From positions 1-64,000 of the forward strand of contig SCOE01000005.1 of the NCBI GenBank assembly GCA_005503065.1: a DNA stretch of 64,000 bases. Reading direction: 5' to 3'. The stretch comes from Comamonadaceae bacterium ALPHA2B (GTDB lineage Bacteria; Pseudomonadota; Gammaproteobacteria; Burkholderiales; Burkholderiaceae_C). The number at the start of each line of letters is the position of its first letter. Position 1 is the stretch's first letter. This document shows, in pieces, positions 27,755 through 36,580 of the stretch. Position numbers and translations under genes: made by a program. Below the pieces are notes generated by a model, which did no database searches, was not told the DNA's origin, and saw only the letters and a list, made by a program, of their open reading frames with translations.

Positions 27755-28411
27755 ATGTCGATGCAACTCATGCGGATGGACGGTACGCAGCGCCTGGCCT
27801 ACGGCGCGCTGGCCGGTGTCGCCACCACCGGCGTGGCGGCAGCGCTGGGCGCCCGAGGCATGGCGCTGGGGCTGCTCGGCTGGAGCGGCGGTGTCGCGGC
27901 CTACCTGCTGCTTGCGCTGTGGCTGGCGCATCGCTTCGACGCCGGGCAGGTCAAGCATCGGGCGCGCTCGCTCGACCCCCCGGGCGCCGTGCTGCTGGCT
28001 GCCATGCTCGCGGCCATCGTCATCAGCCTGGCGGCCATCGCCATGCTGCTCGGGCAGGTGAAGCAGATGGACGGCGCCCTGCGCGCGGCGCATGTCGCGC
28101 TGGCCCTGGTGTCGCTCGCCGGGTCGTGGCTGATGATCCACACCATGTACGCGTTCCACTATGCGCACAGCTACTACCAGGACGACGCCACGCCCGACGA
28201 GGGCGGCCTGGACTTCCCTGGCAAGGACGAGCCCGACTACGCGGACTTCATGTACTACGCCTTCGTGGTGGGCATGACCTCGCAGGTCTCCGACGTGCAG
28301 GTCAGCTCGCGCGAGATGCGCCGCACCACGCTGATCCACAGCATCCTGTCCTTCGGCTTCAACATGCTGGTGCTGGCGCTGTCCATCAACGTGGTGGCCG
28401 GCATCATCTGA
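27755..28411 (+). CDS. DUF1345 family membrane protein
   Basis: A 218-residue inner-membrane protein with about five hydrophobic helices. The conserved FHYAHSYY and DYADFMYYAFVVGMTSQVSDVQV blocks identify DUF1345; the function of the family is unknown. It is divergent from the cytochrome pair (about 90 bp apart) and its 3' end overlaps the convergent EamA gene by 8 bp. Confidence 0.85.
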   Translation: MSMQLMRMDGTQRLAYGALAGVATTGVAAALGARGMALGLLGWSGGVAAYLLLALWLAHRFDAGQVKHRARSLDPPGAVLLAAMLAAIVISLAAIAMLLGQVKQMDGALRAAHVALALVSLAGSWLMIHTMYAFHYAHSYYQDDATPDEGGLDFPGKDEPDYADFMYYAFVVGMTSQVSDVQVSSREMRRTTLIHSILSFGFNMLVLALSINVVAGII

Positions 28412-29354
28412 CCGTCGCGCGCCGCCCCAGGCGCACGAGCCCGGTCGACAGCGCCACGCCGCACACGATCACCGCGGCGCAGCCGAGCATCCAGGGCGTG
28501 ACGGCCTCGCCCAGGAACACGGCGCCGTAGAACACGGCGAACACGGGCACCAGGAAGGTCACCGTCAGCGCTTTGGCCGGGCCGGCCCGGGCGATGAGGC
28601 GGAAGAACAGGATGTACGCCAGCCCGGTGCAGGCCACGCCCAGCGCCACCAGCGACAGCCAGGCCTTGAGGCTGGGCATGCGTGTCGGCGCCAGCCACAG
28701 GGCCGGCAGCAGCAGGAACAGGGTGGCGCCCACCTGGCTGCCGGTGGCGGTCACCAGGGCCGGCACGCCCTGCAGCCAGCGCCGGGTGGCGCTGGCCGAG
28801 ATGCCGTAGCACAGGCAGGCCCCCAGGCAGGCCAGCACGGCCCACAGCGCCGAGCCGTCACCGCCGGCGTGGAAGCCTGCGGAACGGCTGGCCAGCAGTG
28901 CCACGCCGGCGAAACCGATCACGAGCCCGGCCAGGCGCGAGCCGTCGGGCCGGTCGCCGAACCACGCCCAGGCCACCAGCGCGCCGAACATGGGCACCGT
29001 GGCGTTGAGCACCGCCGCCAGGCCGGTGTTGATGGTCAGCAGCGCGAAGCAGAAGAGCGCGAAAGGCAGCCCGGAATTGAGCACGCCGACGCCCAGCGCG
29101 GCCTTCCAGTGCTGGCGCAGCGCGCCGAACTGGCCGCGCGACAGCAGCAGCGGCCAGAGGAACAGCGCGGCCACGGCCACCCGCATGCCTGCGGCCGGCA
29201 GCGCGCCGAATTCCGCCGCGCCCACGCGCATGAAGAGGAAGGAGGCACCCCACAGCGCGGCCAGCAGCACGAGGTCGACGACCCAGCCGCGGCCGGCCGC
29301 GTCGGCCGGCGCACCGGCAGCCTGCGTGGCAGCGGCCTTGCCGGCGCCGCTCAC
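28404..29354 (-). CDS. EamA/DMT-family transporter
   Basis: A 316-residue drug/metabolite-type transporter with two EamA repeats and about ten transmembrane helices (LLAALWGASFLFMRVGA opens the first repeat). Substrate unknown; relatives export amino acids or metabolites. The GTG at 29354 overlaps the ogt stop (GTGA), which decides the start. Confidence 0.87.
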   Translation of the reverse strand: MSGAGKAAATQAAGAPADAAGRGWVVDLVLLAALWGASFLFMRVGAAEFGALPAAGMRVAVAALFLWPLLLSRGQFGALRQHWKAALGVGVLNSGLPFALFCFALLTINTGLAAVLNATVPMFGALVAWAWFGDRPDGSRLAGLVIGFAGVALLASRSAGFHAGGDGSALWAVLACLGACLCYGISASATRRWLQGVPALVTATGSQVGATLFLLLPALWLAPTRMPSLKAWLSLVALGVACTGLAYILFFRLIARAGPAKALTVTFLVPVFAVFYGAVFLGEAVTPWMLGCAAVIVCGVALSTGLVRLGRRATVR

Positions 29355-29863
29355 GCGCCGGCCCCGCGTGCGCCTTCCAGCGCCAGCAGGGTCGTCTTGC
29401 GCGCCAGCCCACCGGCATAGCCCGTGAGGCTGCCGTCGGCGCCCACCACGCGGTGGCAGGGCACGATCACGCTGATCGGGTTGCGGCCCACGGCCGCGCC
29501 CACGGCACGCACGGCGGCGGGCCGCCCCACCTGGCGGCTGAGCATGCCGTAGCTGGTCGTCGCGCCGCGCGGAATGGCGAGCAGCGCCTGCCACACCGAC
29601 TGCTGGAAAGCCGTGCCGTGCGACAGGTCCAGCGGCAGGTCGAAGCCGTCGCGTCGGCCGTCGAAGTAGGCGAGCAACTGCTCGGCGGCCTGCCGAAGCA
29701 GCGGGTGCAGGTCGTTGTCCTGCCAGCCGCGCGTGTCGGGGCTGTGCTGCTGGCCGTCGAACCACATGCCGGCCAGTCCGGCGTCGGTCGCAGCCAGTCG
29801 CACGCTGCCCAGGGGCGTGTCGATGCGGGTGGTATGGAGGGCGGAGGGGATCTTGAATTTCAT
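29351..29863 (-). CDS. ogt: Methylated-DNA-protein-cysteine methyltransferase
   Basis: A 170-residue O6-alkylguanine-DNA alkyltransferase, a suicide repair protein. The acceptor cysteine is in VPCHRVVGADGSLTGYAGG; the DNA-binding helix region (GATTSYGMLSRQVG) precedes it. It lies 7 bp after the Ada/AlkA-type gene, forming an alkylation-repair pair, and is coupled to the EamA gene. Confidence 0.94.
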   Translation of the reverse strand: MKFKIPSALHTTRIDTPLGSVRLAATDAGLAGMWFDGQQHSPDTRGWQDNDLHPLLRQAAEQLLAYFDGRRDGFDLPLDLSHGTAFQQSVWQALLAIPRGATTSYGMLSRQVGRPAAVRAVGAAVGRNPISVIVPCHRVVGADGSLTGYAGGLARKTTLLALEGARGAGA

Positions 29864-29870
29864 GGTCGAA

Positions 29871-31433
29871 TCAGGCCGCAGCGCCCGCCAGTCGGGCGCA
29901 AGTAGCTATTGAATTGATAGCGGCGGATGGCGGCGCAGCCGCCGCGGCATGCCAGGCGCGCAGCACGGCATAGCTGCGCCAGGGTCGCCAGGCCTCGGAC
30001 GCCTGCGCGGCGGCCCGGGCACCCGCCACGCCCAGCGCCTTCTGCAGGGCCACGTCGCCGGCCGGGAAGGCATCGGGCCAGCGCAGCGCGCGCATGGCGA
30101 TGTACTGCGCCGTCCAGTCGCCGATGCCGGGCAGCGCCTGCAGGGCGGCGCAGGTGCGGGCCACGTCGGCGCCCGGCTGCAGGGCCAACCGGCCTTCGAG
30201 CGCTTCATGCGCCAGCGCCTGCAGGGCGGCCTGGCGCTGGCGCACGATGCCCAGGCGGCCCAGCGCATCGCCGCTCGCTGCCGCGAGCGCTGCGGGTGTG
30301 GGGAACAGCCGGTCCAGCCCCGCGACGGGCGTGGCGATGGGCTCGCCGAAGGCCTGCACCAGCCGCGCGCCGAGCGTGCGCGCGGCGGCCACCGTGACCT
30401 GCTGGCCAAGCACGGCGCGCACCGCCAGCTCGAAGCCGTCCATCGCGCCCGGCACCCGCACGCCGTCGCCGAGCGGGAAGGCCGCATGCAGCGCCGCGTC
30501 GATGGCGGCCGGGTCGGCGTCCAGGTCGAACAGGGCGCGCACCCGTGCGATGACCGCCGGAAGCACCGGTGCCAGCGCGTCGTCGACGGACAGTTCGACT
30601 TCGCAGGCGGCGACATCGAAGCGCGCGCTCAGCCAGCCGCAGCGCGCCTGCGCGCCGTGGTCGATGCGCACCGTGCGGGCCAGGCGGTCGCCGGTGACCT
30701 GCTCCACGCCGACGATCGCGCGGCGCCCGAAGAAGCGCAGCATCGCCGCCACGTCATGGGGCGGGCGCCAGCCCAGCCGCACGCGGATGCCGTGCGCTGC
30801 AGGGGCAGGGCCGGCACGGCGCAGGGCGCTCGGATTCAGGCCGTAATGCGAGACGAAGGCCGCGTTGAAGCGGCGCACGCTCGCGAAGCCGCTGGCCAGC
30901 GCCACCTCGGTCATCGGCAGTGCAGTGTCGGCAATCAGCTGCTTGGCGGCCAGCAGGCGCCTCGTCTGCAGGTACTGCAGCGGCGAGACGCCGAACTGCG
31001 CCTCGAAGATGCGGCGCAGATGACGGTCGCTCACGCCCAGGCGCTCGGCGAGGGGGGCTACCGAGCCGCGCGTGTCGGCACGCTCACTCGGCCACCAGGC
31101 TTCGGGCTGGTCCATCAGCCTCGCGGCCTGCAGGGCGAGCAGGCGCGATGCGTCGGCCGTGCTCCATACCGCTGCCTCGTCCGGCCGCGGCGCAAGTTCG
31201 GGCCGGCAGCGCAGGCAGGGCCGAAAGCCCGCCGCCTCGGCCTGCGCCGCGTGGTGGTAGAAGCGGCAGTTCTCGCGCCGCGGCGTCTTCACGCGGCACA
31301 CCGGGCGGCAGTAGATGCCGGTGGAGGTCACGGCGGTGAAGAAGCGCCCATCGAAGCGCGCATCGTGCGTCTTCATCGCCAGGTAACAGGCGTCGCTTTC
31401 GGTAGCGTCGATGGGGGCTGGCGGGGGCGGCAT
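29871..31433 (-). CDS. alkA: Ada-type regulator / DNA-3-methyladenine glycosylase II fusion
   Basis: A 520-residue alkylation-repair fusion. First an Ada metal-binding domain with four cysteines (GIYCRPVCRVKTP, FRPCLRCRPE), then an AraC-type helix-turn-helix (residues about 90-180), then an AlkA glycosylase with helix-hairpin-helix and catalytic aspartate region (LPGIGDWTAQYIAMRAL). It senses methyl damage and excises alkylated bases, and probably regulates the operon with ogt. The ATG at 31433 is preferred because AGGA lies 8 nt upstream; ATGs at 31442 and 31484 are in frame. A 17-bp palindrome forms part of its last codons. Confidence 0.9.
   Translation of the reverse strand: MPPPPAPIDATESDACYLAMKTHDARFDGRFFTAVTSTGIYCRPVCRVKTPRRENCRFYHHAAQAEAAGFRPCLRCRPELAPRPDEAAVWSTADASRLLALQAARLMDQPEAWWPSERADTRGSVAPLAERLGVSDRHLRRIFEAQFGVSPLQYLQTRRLLAAKQLIADTALPMTEVALASGFASVRRFNAAFVSHYGLNPSALRRAGPAPAAHGIRVRLGWRPPHDVAAMLRFFGRRAIVGVEQVTGDRLARTVRIDHGAQARCGWLSARFDVAACEVELSVDDALAPVLPAVIARVRALFDLDADPAAIDAALHAAFPLGDGVRVPGAMDGFELAVRAVLGQQVTVAAARTLGARLVQAFGEPIATPVAGLDRLFPTPAALAAASGDALGRLGIVRQRQAALQALAHEALEGRLALQPGADVARTCAALQALPGIGDWTAQYIAMRALRWPDAFPAGDVALQKALGVAGARAAAQASEAWRPWRSYAVLRAWHAAAAAPPSAAINSIATCARLAGAAA
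29905..29921. repeat. 17-bp palindromic element, copy 1
   Basis: GCTATTGAATTGATAGC, inside the last codons of the Ada/AlkA gene, where it encodes part of an alanine-rich tail. One of five elements of form GCTAY-N7-ATAGC in this window. Confidence 0.75.
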
Positions 31434-31543
31434 GGCAGGCATCCTACGAGGCGAAACCCGCTCGGACGCGCCATTTTCGGACATGTGAGGTACCGGGGGC
31501 GGTGCCTACAATGCGCCGCAGCAAAGAACACCGAGGCTTCCTC

Positions 31544-32926
31544 ATGCAACTCAGCGCTTCCATCTTCAAGGCATACGACATCCGCGGCATCGTGCCCACC
31601 ACGCTCGATGCCGAGGTGGCCGAGGCGCTGGGCCGCGCCTTCGGCAGTGCGGCGCGCGCCGCCGGCGAGCGCGCCGTCGCCGTGGGCCGCGACGGCCGGC
31701 TGTCGGGCCCGGCCCTGGCCGACGCGCTGATCCGCGGCCTCGTGGCCACGGGCGTGGAGGTGATCGACATCGGCGCCGTCACCACGCCCATGCTGTACTT
31801 CGCGGCCAGCACGCTGGCCACCAGCGGCATCCAGGTCACGGGCAGCCACAACCCCAAGGACTACAACGGCTTCAAGATGGTGCTGGCCGGCCGCGCCATC
31901 TACGGCGACGAGATCCAGGCCCTGCGCAAGGTCATGGAAGACGGCAGCGCCGTGCTCGCCGAGGGCGGCAGCGTGCGCAAGGTCGATGTGCTGCCGGCGT
32001 ATGTGGAGCGCATCGTGGGCGACATCAAGCTGCAGCGCCCGCTCAAGATCGTGGTCGACTCGGGCAACGGCATCGCCGGCGCCTCGGCCCCCGCGATCTT
32101 CCGCGCCATCGGCTGCGAGGTGACCGAGCTCTACAGCGAGGTCGACGGCAACTTCCCCAACCACCATCCCGACCCGAGCAAGCCCGAGAACCTGGCCGAC
32201 CTCATCCAGGCGCTGCAGAGCGGCGATGCCGAGCTGGGCCTGGCCTTCGACGGCGACGGCGACCGCCTGGGCATCGTCACCAAGGACGGCCAGAACATCT
32301 ATCCCGACCGCCAGATGATGCTGTTCGCCAAGGACGTGCTCTCGCGCGTGCCGGGCGGCACCATCGTCTACGACGTCAAGTGCTCGCAGCGCCTGGCGCC
32401 GGCCATCGAGGCCGCGGGCGGCGTGCCCATGATCTACAAGACCGGCCACTCGCTCATCAAGGCCAAGATGAAGGAGGTCGACTCCCCGCTGGGCGGCGAG
32501 ATGAGCGGCCACATCTTCTTCAAGGAGCGTTGGTTCGGCTTCGACGACGGCACCTATGCCGGTTGCCGCCTGCTGGAGATCCTGTCGGCCAGCCCGAACG
32601 CCAGCGCCGTGCTCAATGCGCTGCCGACGAGCTTCTCCACGCCCGAGATCAACGTGAAGTGCGAGGAGGGCGAGCCGCACCGCCTGGTCGAGCAGCTCGT
32701 CAAGACCGCGAAGTTCGACGCGCCTGCCAAGGTCTCGACCATCGATGGCGTGCGCGTCGACTGGCCCGACGGCTTCGGCCTCATCCGCGCCTCCAACACC
32801 ACGCCGGTGCTGGTGCTGCGCTTCGAGGGGCAGACCCAGGAGGCGCTGCATCGCATCGAGGACGTCATGACCAAGCTGCTGAAATCCGTCAAGCCGGACG
32901 CGGTCTTCGGCGGGGCAGCACACTGA
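31544..32926 (+). CDS. Phosphomannomutase/phosphoglucomutase
   Basis: A 460-residue alpha-D-phosphohexomutase (AlgC/ManB type). The phosphoserine loop TGSHNPKDYNG, the metal loop DGDGDR and the sugar-binding GEMSGH loop are intact. It interconverts hexose 1- and 6-phosphates for nucleotide sugars used in LPS or exopolysaccharide. The ATG at 31544 begins MQLSASIFKAYDIRG, the standard N-terminus, preceded by a GAGG SD sequence. waaA follows after 5 bp. Confidence 0.93.
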   Translation: MQLSASIFKAYDIRGIVPTTLDAEVAEALGRAFGSAARAAGERAVAVGRDGRLSGPALADALIRGLVATGVEVIDIGAVTTPMLYFAASTLATSGIQVTGSHNPKDYNGFKMVLAGRAIYGDEIQALRKVMEDGSAVLAEGGSVRKVDVLPAYVERIVGDIKLQRPLKIVVDSGNGIAGASAPAIFRAIGCEVTELYSEVDGNFPNHHPDPSKPENLADLIQALQSGDAELGLAFDGDGDRLGIVTKDGQNIYPDRQMMLFAKDVLSRVPGGTIVYDVKCSQRLAPAIEAAGGVPMIYKTGHSLIKAKMKEVDSPLGGEMSGHIFFKERWFGFDDGTYAGCRLLEILSASPNASAVLNALPTSFSTPEINVKCEEGEPHRLVEQLVKTAKFDAPAKVSTIDGVRVDWPDGFGLIRASNTTPVLVLRFEGQTQEALHRIEDVMTKLLKSVKPDAVFGGAAH

Positions 32927-32931
32927 GCCAA

Positions 32932-34368
32932 GTGCGTCGTTCGCTTTCGCTTCGCCTCTACGGCCTCGTCACCCGACTCGCGCAGCCGCTGCTGCGCCGC
33001 AAGCTGCGCAAGCGCGCCGTCTCCGAGCCCGGCTACGCGGTGGCGGTCGAAGAGCGCTTCGGGCAGTACGACACGGCCTTCGCCGGTTCCGACTGGTGCT
33101 GGGTGCATGCCGTCTCGCTGGGCGAGACGCGCGCCGCCGGCATCCTGATCGCCGAGCTGCGCCGCCAGCTGCCCGGCGTGCCGATCCTGCTGACGAACGG
33201 CACCGCCACCGGCCGCGAGGAGGGCGCCAAGCTGCTCGAGGAAGGCGATGTGCAGGTCTGGCAGCCCTGGGACACGCCCGAGGCCGTCGCGCGCTTCCTC
33301 GACCGTTTCCGGCCCCGCATCGGCGTGCTGATGGAAACCGAGGTCTGGCCCGAGCTCACGGCGGCCTGCGCCGAGCGCGGCATCCCGCTCACGCTGGCCA
33401 ACGCGCGGCTCAACGAGAAGTCGCTGGCCTCGGCCGAGCGCCTGGCCTGGCTGTCGCGGCCGGCGTACTCGTCGCTGGCGGCCGTCTGGGCGCAGAGCGA
33501 GGCCGACGCGCACCGCCTGGTGTCGCTGGGCGCCAAGGTGGCCGGCGTGTACGGCAACCTCAAGTTCGATGCGGCGCCCGACCCACGGCAACTGGCCCAT
33601 GCCGATGCGCTGAGGGCGCACCTGCCCAAGCCGGTGGTCGTGTTCGCCAGCTCGCGAGACGGCGAGGAGCGCCAGCTGCTCGAAGTCCTCAAGCATTTCT
33701 GGGTCTCCGCGCCCGTGGAGCCTGCGCGTGGTGCTACGAAAGGCATAGCAAAACTGCGCGCCTGCGACGTGCAGTGGATGATCGTGCCCCGCCATCCGCA
33801 GCGCTTCGACGAGGTGGCCGCGCTCATCGAATCGATGGGCTTCACCTGCGCGCGCCGCAGCACGGCCGACGGCACTCCGCGCGAGAACGAGATCTGGCTG
33901 GGCGACTCGCTGGGCGAGATGGCCCTGTACTACGGCCTGGCCGACGTCGCGCTGCTGGGCGGCAGCTTCGAGCCCCTGGGCGGTCAGAACCTCATCGAGG
34001 CCGCGGCCTGCGGCTGTCCGGTGATCCTGGGCCCTTCGACCTTCAACTTTGCCGAGGCCGCCGAACTGGCCATCGGCGCGGGTGCGGCCCTGCGGGTCGG
34101 CGACATGATGCAGGCCGTGGTCCATGCACTGGCCCTGGTCGCCGACAAGCAGCGCAACGCGGGCATGGCGCAGGCGGCCCAGGTCTTCGCGGCCAGCCAC
34201 CGCGGCGCCGCAGAGCGCACGGTGACGGCACTGCTGGCGCTGGCGCGGCAGGTGCCCGAGGCGCCGCCTGCGACCGGCCCGGAACCGGCCGAGCCGGTGC
34301 TCGAACCCGAGGCGGTGGCGGCGCCCCAGGATCCGGCCGCCGAGCGCAGCGAACCGCGGCTGGACTAG
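32932..34368 (+). CDS. waaA: 3-deoxy-D-manno-octulosonic acid (Kdo) transferase
   Basis: A 478-residue WaaA/KdtA, which adds Kdo to lipid A precursor at the inner membrane. The GT-30 N-terminal block (WVHAVSLGETRAA) and the C-terminal nucleotide-sugar site (GGSFEPLGGQNLIEAAACGCPVI) are clear. The start is a GTG at 32932, 5 bp after the mutase stop; upstream in-frame sequence is a shadow of that gene. It has a Pro/Glu-rich tail after about residue 440. A 17-bp palindrome is inserted in frame near residue 270, encoding GATKGIAK in a loop between the two Rossmann halves. Confidence 0.92.
   Translation: MRRSLSLRLYGLVTRLAQPLLRRKLRKRAVSEPGYAVAVEERFGQYDTAFAGSDWCWVHAVSLGETRAAGILIAELRRQLPGVPILLTNGTATGREEGAKLLEEGDVQVWQPWDTPEAVARFLDRFRPRIGVLMETEVWPELTAACAERGIPLTLANARLNEKSLASAERLAWLSRPAYSSLAAVWAQSEADAHRLVSLGAKVAGVYGNLKFDAAPDPRQLAHADALRAHLPKPVVVFASSRDGEERQLLEVLKHFWVSAPVEPARGATKGIAKLRACDVQWMIVPRHPQRFDEVAALIESMGFTCARRSTADGTPRENEIWLGDSLGEMALYYGLADVALLGGSFEPLGGQNLIEAAACGCPVILGPSTFNFAEAAELAIGAGAALRVGDMMQAVVHALALVADKQRNAGMAQAAQVFAASHRGAAERTVTALLALARQVPEAPPATGPEPAEPVLEPEAVAAPQDPAAERSEPRLD
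33733..33749. repeat. 17-bp palindromic element, copy 2
   Basis: GCTACGAAAGGCATAGC, in frame within waaA. Its left arm ends in C rather than T (GCTAC), the only variation in the arms among the five copies. Confidence 0.65.
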
Positions 34369-34417
34369 CGGCGGCGCCTTGGGCCGTTGCCCCGGCAGGG
34401 CGTCTTATCATTCGACG

Positions 34418-35419
34418 ATGAGCTTCTTCGCCATCCTGTGCGCGTTGTTGATCGAGCAGGTGCGTCCGCTCGCGCATCACAACCCCGTGTATGGCGCGGT
34501 GCTGGCCTGGACACGCTGGACCAGCCGCAACTTCGACGCCGGCAAGCCGCACCACGGCTGGGTGGCCTGGGCGCTCGCGGTCGGCGTGCCCACGCTGCTG
34601 GCCCTGGGCGTCCACTGGCTGCTGCTGCTCACTCTGCCGCTGCCCTTTGCGGTGCTGTGGAGCATCGCGGTGCTCTACGTCACGCTGGGCTTTCGCCAGT
34701 TCAGCCACCACTTCACCGGCATCCGCGACGCGCTGGACATCGGCGACGAAGCCCTCGCGCGCTCGCTGCTGGCGCACTGGAAGCGCGTCGATGCGGCCGA
34801 CCTGCCGCGCAGCGAGATCGTGCGCCATGTCATCGAGTACTCGGTGATCGCCGCGCACCGCCATGTGTTCGGCGTGCTGGCCTGGTTCTCGGTGCTCGCA
34901 GCCCTGGGCCTGGGGCCGGCGGGCGCGGTGTTCTACCGCATGAGCGAGTTCGTGGCGCGCTACTGGGCGCACAAGAACAACGCCTCCATCCAGCCCGCCA
35001 GCGTGTGGGTGCAGGAGGCGGCCGACCGCGCCTGGGCCACCATCGATTGGCTGCCCGCGCGCATCACGGCGCTGGGCTTCGCGGTGGTCGGCAGCTTCGA
35101 GGAGGCGATCGACTGCTGGCGCAACGACGCGCGGCGCTTTCCCGACCCGAACGACGGCGTCATCCTCGCCGCCACCTCGGGCGCCCTCAACGTGCGCCTG
35201 GGCGGGGGGCAGTTGCGTGCCATCGCCGTGCCCGACGCGCTGCCGCACGCCCAGGCGGGAGACCCGGTCAGCGGCATGGCGGTGCTGGACAGCGGCAGCA
35301 CGCCCGGCCGCGAGCCCGAGCCGGGCCACCTGCGCAGCGTGGTCGGCCTGGTGTGGCGCTCGGTCGTGATGTGGATGGTGCTGCTGGCCCTGCTCACGCT
35401 GGCCCGGCTCCTGGGCTGA
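34418..35419 (+). CDS. CobD/CbiB-like membrane protein
   Basis: A 333-residue integral membrane protein of the CobD/CbiB-like (also AmpE-like) group: MSFFAILCALLIEQVRPL at the start, several hydrophobic helices, and the conserved RYWAHKNNAS region before a soluble loop. Genuine CobD makes adenosylcobinamide, but no cobalamin genes are nearby, and betaproteobacterial homologues in this setting are of unproven function. It is preceded by a short gap after waaA. Confidence 0.8.
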   Translation: MSFFAILCALLIEQVRPLAHHNPVYGAVLAWTRWTSRNFDAGKPHHGWVAWALAVGVPTLLALGVHWLLLLTLPLPFAVLWSIAVLYVTLGFRQFSHHFTGIRDALDIGDEALARSLLAHWKRVDAADLPRSEIVRHVIEYSVIAAHRHVFGVLAWFSVLAALGLGPAGAVFYRMSEFVARYWAHKNNASIQPASVWVQEAADRAWATIDWLPARITALGFAVVGSFEEAIDCWRNDARRFPDPNDGVILAATSGALNVRLGGGQLRAIAVPDALPHAQAGDPVSGMAVLDSGSTPGREPEPGHLRSVVGLVWRSVVMWMVLLALLTLARLLG

Positions 35420-35466
35420 GCTTCAAGCCAAATCGGCCGCCGGCGCCCGCGGGACGGGCGTGAGCA

Positions 35467-35483
35467 GCTATCGAATTCATAGC
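35467..35483. repeat. 17-bp palindromic element, copy 3
   Basis: GCTATCGAATTCATAGC, ending at the base before the hisC ATG (35484). It replaces the usual SD position, so it could form a hairpin over the ribosome-binding region. Confidence 0.75.
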
Positions 35484-36569
35484 ATGATGACTCCCACCCC
35501 TTCGTTCTGGAGCCCGCGCATCGCGCCCCTCGAGCCCTACGTGCCGGGCGAGCAGCCGCGCATTCCGGGGCTCGTGAAGCTCAACACCAACGAGAACCCC
35601 TACCCACCCTCGCCGCGCGCGCTGCAGGCCATCGCGCGCGCCGCGCAGGAGGGGCTGGAGCGCTACCCCGACCCGGCGTCCACCGTGCTGCGCGAGGCCA
35701 TCGCCCGTCGGCACGGCCTGCAGCCGGGCGAGGTCTTCGTCGGCAACGGTTCCGACGAGGTGCTGGCGCACGCCTTCTTCGCCTTCTTCCAGCAGCCCGG
35801 CCAGCCCCTGCTGTTCCCCGACGTGACCTACAGCTTCTACAAGGTCTACGCGCAGCTCTACGGCATCGAGGCCGCGCTGATGCCGGTCGACGAGGGGCTG
35901 GGCATCGACGTCGACGCCCTGGCGGCGCGTTCGGCGCAAGGCTGCGCGGGCATCGTCGTCGCCAACCCGAATGCGCCAACCGGCATCGGTTTGCCGCTCG
36001 GCGCCATCGAGCGGCTGCTGGCCGCGGCGCCGCAACGCGTGGTGCTGGTCGACGAGGCGTACGTCGATTTCGGCGGCGAGAGCGCCGTGCCGCTGATCGC
36101 GCGCCATCCCAACCTGCTGGTGGTGCACACGCTGTCCAAGTCCCGCTCGCTGGCCGGCCTGCGCGTGGGCCATGCGATGGGGCAGGCGCCGCTGGTCGAA
36201 GCGCTCGACCGGGTGAAGAACAGCTTCAATTCCTATCCGCTCGACCGCCTGGCCGAGGCCGGTGCCATCGGTGCGCTGGAGGACGAGGCGTACTTCGAGC
36301 GCACCCGCCGCGACGTGATGGACACGCGCGAGGGCCTGGTGCTGCAACTGGAAGACCTGGGCTTCGAGGTGCTGCCCTCGCAGGCCAACTTCGTGTTCGC
36401 ACGCCATGCGCAGCGCGATGCCGGCGAGCTGGCGGCCGCGCTGCGTGCGCGGGCGGTGCTGGTGCGCCACTTCCCGCAGCCGCGCATCGACGCATGGCTG
36501 CGCATCAGCATCGGCACGCGGGACCAGTGCGGGCTGCTGGTGCAGCGGCTGCAGGAGATCCTCGCGTAG
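35484..36569 (+). CDS. hisC: Histidinol-phosphate aminotransferase
   Basis: A 361-residue PLP-dependent class I/II aminotransferase of histidine biosynthesis. KLNTNENPYPPSP at the N-terminus, GNGSDEVL, the NPNAPTG motif and the PLP lysine in TLSKSRSLAGLRVG are family hallmarks. Other his genes are absent here, as is common for extra HisC copies in Betaproteobacteria. The next ATG at 35487 is equally possible. No SD sequence is seen; a palindrome occupies that position. Confidence 0.92.
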   Translation: MMTPTPSFWSPRIAPLEPYVPGEQPRIPGLVKLNTNENPYPPSPRALQAIARAAQEGLERYPDPASTVLREAIARRHGLQPGEVFVGNGSDEVLAHAFFAFFQQPGQPLLFPDVTYSFYKVYAQLYGIEAALMPVDEGLGIDVDALAARSAQGCAGIVVANPNAPTGIGLPLGAIERLLAAAPQRVVLVDEAYVDFGGESAVPLIARHPNLLVVHTLSKSRSLAGLRVGHAMGQAPLVEALDRVKNSFNSYPLDRLAEAGAIGALEDEAYFERTRRDVMDTREGLVLQLEDLGFEVLPSQANFVFARHAQRDAGELAAALRARAVLVRHFPQPRIDAWLRISIGTRDQCGLLVQRLQEILA

Positions 36570-36580
36570 CGCTCGGTACC